64,000 nucleotides of DNA, taken from positions 124,001-188,000 of IMG/VR virus record IMGVR_UViG_3300048121_001678; one strand, 5' to 3'. The notes under the pieces are model-generated. The model made no database searches, was not told where the DNA came from, and saw only the letters and a list, made by a program, of their open reading frames with translations. Source of the stretch: a virus. Shown one piece after another: positions 62,216 to 64,000 of this stretch. The first letter of the stretch is position 1, and each line of letters opens with the position of its first letter. The translations under genes were made by a program, and so were the position numbers.

Positions 62216-62610
62216 TGAATTTACAAGATACTCTAAGGTCAGTTCTTTTAGAAGTTGCATCAATGGACGATGTTCAAAATGCAATTAGAAAAAAACAGGT
62301 TGTCACTATTTTTTACGATGGTGATGAACCAGGTGGTCGTGGTTTAAGAACCATAGAACCCGTTTGTTTAGGGACCTCAAAATCGGGAAATAGAGTATTA
62401 AGAGCGTGGGACATGGAAGGTGCTTCCCACACTGCCAAAATAGGTGAACAACCCTTACCAGGATGGAGACTTTTTAGACTAGATAAGGTTATGACAATTA
62501 AACCTACAAATGATTACTTTACATCTCCTAGACCTGGCTATAACTTTAATGGTGATAAGAGTATGACTAACGTCATCATTAACGCACAATTTAATAATAA
62601 CGATGAATAA
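62215..62610 (+). CDS. WYL-like domain protein
   Basis: 131 residues. The pattern from residue 20 on fits a single WYL-type Sm-like beta fold: NAIRKKQVVTIFYDGDEPGG, RGLRTIEPVCLGTSKSGNRV, LRAWDMEGASH, and PGWRLFRLDKVMTI, i.e. Y-x-G...R-x-I-E-P...L-R-A-x-D...W-R-x-F-R-L-D-x-I. WYL domains sense ligands or nucleic acid in regulators such as those of CRISPR and defence islands; small stand-alone versions occur in phages with unknown role. Embedded in a structural-looking operon, so it may have a virion or assembly role. No helix-turn-helix partner domain is present. Confidence 0.65.
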   Translation: MNLQDTLRSVLLEVASMDDVQNAIRKKQVVTIFYDGDEPGGRGLRTIEPVCLGTSKSGNRVLRAWDMEGASHTAKIGEQPLPGWRLFRLDKVMTIKPTNDYFTSPRPGYNFNGDKSMTNVIINAQFNNNDE

Positions 62611-63181
62611 CGACTTAATGCAAAAATTGGCAATGTCTAAAAAAATTATGGACGCCTCTGACAATATTAAACCAGGACAATCAGGTGCCGGATTACCTAT
62701 GACTGAAAATGTAAATGCGACATATAACATACCGCCAAATATGATTCAACAATCATCACCACAACAAATGTCTCAACCACAACCAGTGACTGAAGATAGA
62801 ATTCAAAACTCTAAATTACCTGATGAAATCAAACAATTAATGATGGAACACCCAATCCAACAACCAGGTTTTGGTGCAGGTGGACCAGTACTTTCTAATG
62901 ATATTATTGAAGGTGCTCAGAGATTAATGGGTAATAACCAAAAAAGTTCAGTTAACGAAACAAAAACAACAAATAGTGTTGCTACACCAAACTACGATTC
63001 GGACCTCAAACAAATGATTAGGGATGTTGTACGTGACACAGTAAGAGATGTTGTTAGAGAAGAACTACAAAACTCAGGAATGTTAACTGAGAGTGGTGTG
63101 AAAACAAATGAATCATTACAACTTAAAGTGGGTAAACACGTTTTTGAGGGAAAAGTTACTAAAATTAAAAAAGTAAAATAG
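62603..63181 (+). CDS. Low-complexity helical protein of unknown function
   Basis: 192 residues, overlapping the previous gene by 8 bases. The first 110 residues are Gln/Pro/Met-rich and disordered-looking (MIQQSSPQQMSQPQPVTED). Residues about 135-160 form a charged amphipathic helix (MIRDVVRDTVRDVVREELQN) likely to oligomerise, and the C-terminus is a short beta segment (QLKVGKHVFEGKVTKIKKVK). Such a disordered region plus coiled helix is typical of scaffold or capsid-associated proteins, but there is no family match that I can state. Confidence 0.6.
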   Translation: MNNDLMQKLAMSKKIMDASDNIKPGQSGAGLPMTENVNATYNIPPNMIQQSSPQQMSQPQPVTEDRIQNSKLPDEIKQLMMEHPIQQPGFGAGGPVLSNDIIEGAQRLMGNNQKSSVNETKTTNSVATPNYDSDLKQMIRDVVRDTVRDVVREELQNSGMLTESGVKTNESLQLKVGKHVFEGKVTKIKKVK

Positions 63182-63236
63182 TCACCCCCTTTTCTTATTA
63201 CTATTTTTATCTTATACTTTTTAATAAATTAAAAGT

Positions 63237-64000
63237 ATGTCAAAGATAAAAGTATTAGTTTTACCATCTGACCGTACAGGTGTTGGTAAATTCCGTTCAG
63301 TAGAACCCCATATATTCCTACAACAATCATATCCTGAAGATTTTCATGTCGATATTGACTATGAACCAAAACTCAACGATTTAGAGTATTGGAAGAACTA
63401 TGATATGGTGGTTTATCATCGCTCTATTGGTCGTAATCCGAGCCAATCGATAGAGATTATTAAGATGTTAAATAGTATGGGTATTGTTACCGTAATGGAT
63501 TTAGATGATTATTGGTTACCAACAAAAGACCACCCCGCACATAATATTGTAAAGCAAAATAAGATACATCTTTCGATTATTGAGAATTTAAAAGTTGCAC
63601 AACACGTCACAACAACAACTACAATTTTTGCAAATGAAATTAAAAAATACAATAAAAGTGTTTTTGTACTACCAAATGCAATTAACCCTAAAGAACCTCA
63701 ATTCATGGAGGAAACAAAACCATCAGACAAATTAAGATTTGGATGGTTAGGTGGGTCATCTCACTTGGAGGACCTAAAACTACTTAAAGGCTCATTCAAT
63801 AGATTAAAATCGGACAAAGATAAATTTAGGTTATTTTTATGTGGGTTTGACATTCGTGGAACTGTAACTGAAATTAACCAACAAACGGGAGAACAAAAAC
63901 AAAGACCTATCAAACCACATGAAACTGTGTGGTCTGAGTACGAAAATATATTCACAGAAAGAGGTTCATTAATCACACCTGAACATAAGGAGTTCTTATC
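63237..64000 (+). CDS. Glycosyltransferase-like protein (GT-B/GT4-type; C-terminus cut by window edge)
   Basis: ATG at 63237 opens a frame that runs to the window edge (254 complete codons). The protein begins MSKIKVLVLPSDRTGVGKFR, then has MVVYHRSIG, TVMDLDDYWL, VTTTTTIFANEI, VFVLPNAINPKEP and KLRFGWLGGSSHLEDLKLLK: the N-terminal Rossmann fold, the 'P-N-A-I/V' hinge and the 'G-W-x-G-G-x-x-H-x-x-D' loop of GT-B glycosyltransferases. Phages use such enzymes to modify DNA bases, virion proteins or host surface glycans; here, target unknown. Its nearness to fibre genes with Thr/Pro stalks makes fibre or surface modification a plausible guess. Confidence 0.75.
   Translation, partial: MSKIKVLVLPSDRTGVGKFRSVEPHIFLQQSYPEDFHVDIDYEPKLNDLEYWKNYDMVVYHRSIGRNPSQSIEIIKMLNSMGIVTVMDLDDYWLPTKDHPAHNIVKQNKIHLSIIENLKVAQHVTTTTTIFANEIKKYNKSVFVLPNAINPKEPQFMEETKPSDKLRFGWLGGSSHLEDLKLLKGSFNRLKSDKDKFRLFLCGFDIRGTVTEINQQTGEQKQRPIKPHETVWSEYENIFTERGSLITPEHKEFL

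Noticed and set aside
1-64000. tRNA genes, rRNA genes and insertion sequences
   Set aside because: None recognised by eye on either strand; a covariance-model scan (tRNAscan-SE) would be needed to exclude a tRNA hidden in a gap, but every gap is under about 160 bases and none shows a cloverleaf pattern.

Overview
The window is a contiguous piece of a large, AT-rich, T4-like contractile-tailed phage genome that most likely infects a Bacteroidota host (probably a flavobacterium). The T4-like reading rests on recognisable homologues of the tail sheath (gp18), tail tube (gp19), baseplate wedge gp6 and gp25, a gp26-type baseplate or tail-assembly protein, gp53/LysM-like and neck-type proteins, plus the replication set: family B polymerase, DnaB/gp41 helicase, UvsX, 5'-3' exonuclease/RNase H, gp32-like SSB and class I ribonucleotide reductase. 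The host inference rests on four things: the ATP-cone sits on NrdB rather than NrdA, as known from Leeuwenhoekiella; the gp32 gene has a TTTG-N19-TAnnTTT promoter; start codons lie behind A-rich leaders rather than clear Shine-Dalgarno sites; and coding is AT-rich. No bacterial chromosomal genes, tRNAs, CRISPR arrays or insertion sequences were seen. Layout, left to right. (1) 1-9.6 kb, minus strand: a tightly overlapping operon of five large unrecognised virion-type proteins, including a PKD-domain protein and a 1736-residue protein with an internal membrane-like hydrophobic block. (2) 9.7-12 kb, minus: gp6 and gp25 baseplate wedge genes. (3) 12-20 kb, minus: the nucleotide and replication operon, transcribed gp32, uvsX, rnh, a small unknown, dnaB-type helicase, nrdB, nrdA, and closed by a UUCG-loop terminator at 12.0 kb. 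(4) 20-36.7 kb, minus: baseplate hub, tail-tip and tail genes (two giant hub/tip proteins with glucosaminidase-like and OmpA-like parts, a LysM-like protein, tape measure, gp26-like protein with an overlapping small frame, tail tube) and a HAD phosphatase. (5) 36.7-42 kb: tail sheath, a tiny plus-strand ribbon-helix-helix protein, and neck or tail-completion genes. (6) 42-46.8 kb, plus: an SNF2-type helicase, a striking superoxide-dismutase/nuclease-like fusion, a gp13-like neck protein and a small protein. (7) 46.8-60.7 kb, minus: DNA polymerase, then adhesion proteins with BppU-like N-termini, mucin-like Thr/Pro stalks, LamG-type lectin folds and a cysteine-ladder repeat. (8) 60.8-64 kb, plus: a run of small structural or unknown genes, a WYL-like protein and the start of a glycosyltransferase. 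How it works together: the replication operon supplies dNTPs and recombination-dependent replication; the tail, baseplate and fibre genes build a contractile machine whose proteins carry several predicted peptidoglycan- and carbohydrate-binding modules. A recurring sense-strand TATTTATA box lies just upstream of most virion gene starts and is the best candidate for a phage-specific late promoter or expression signal. The observations most worth following are the SOD-nuclease fusion, this TATTTATA box, the possible programmed frameshift between tail tube and tape measure, the 11-residue cysteine repeat, and the metal-site-like domain inside a lectin-bearing fibre.
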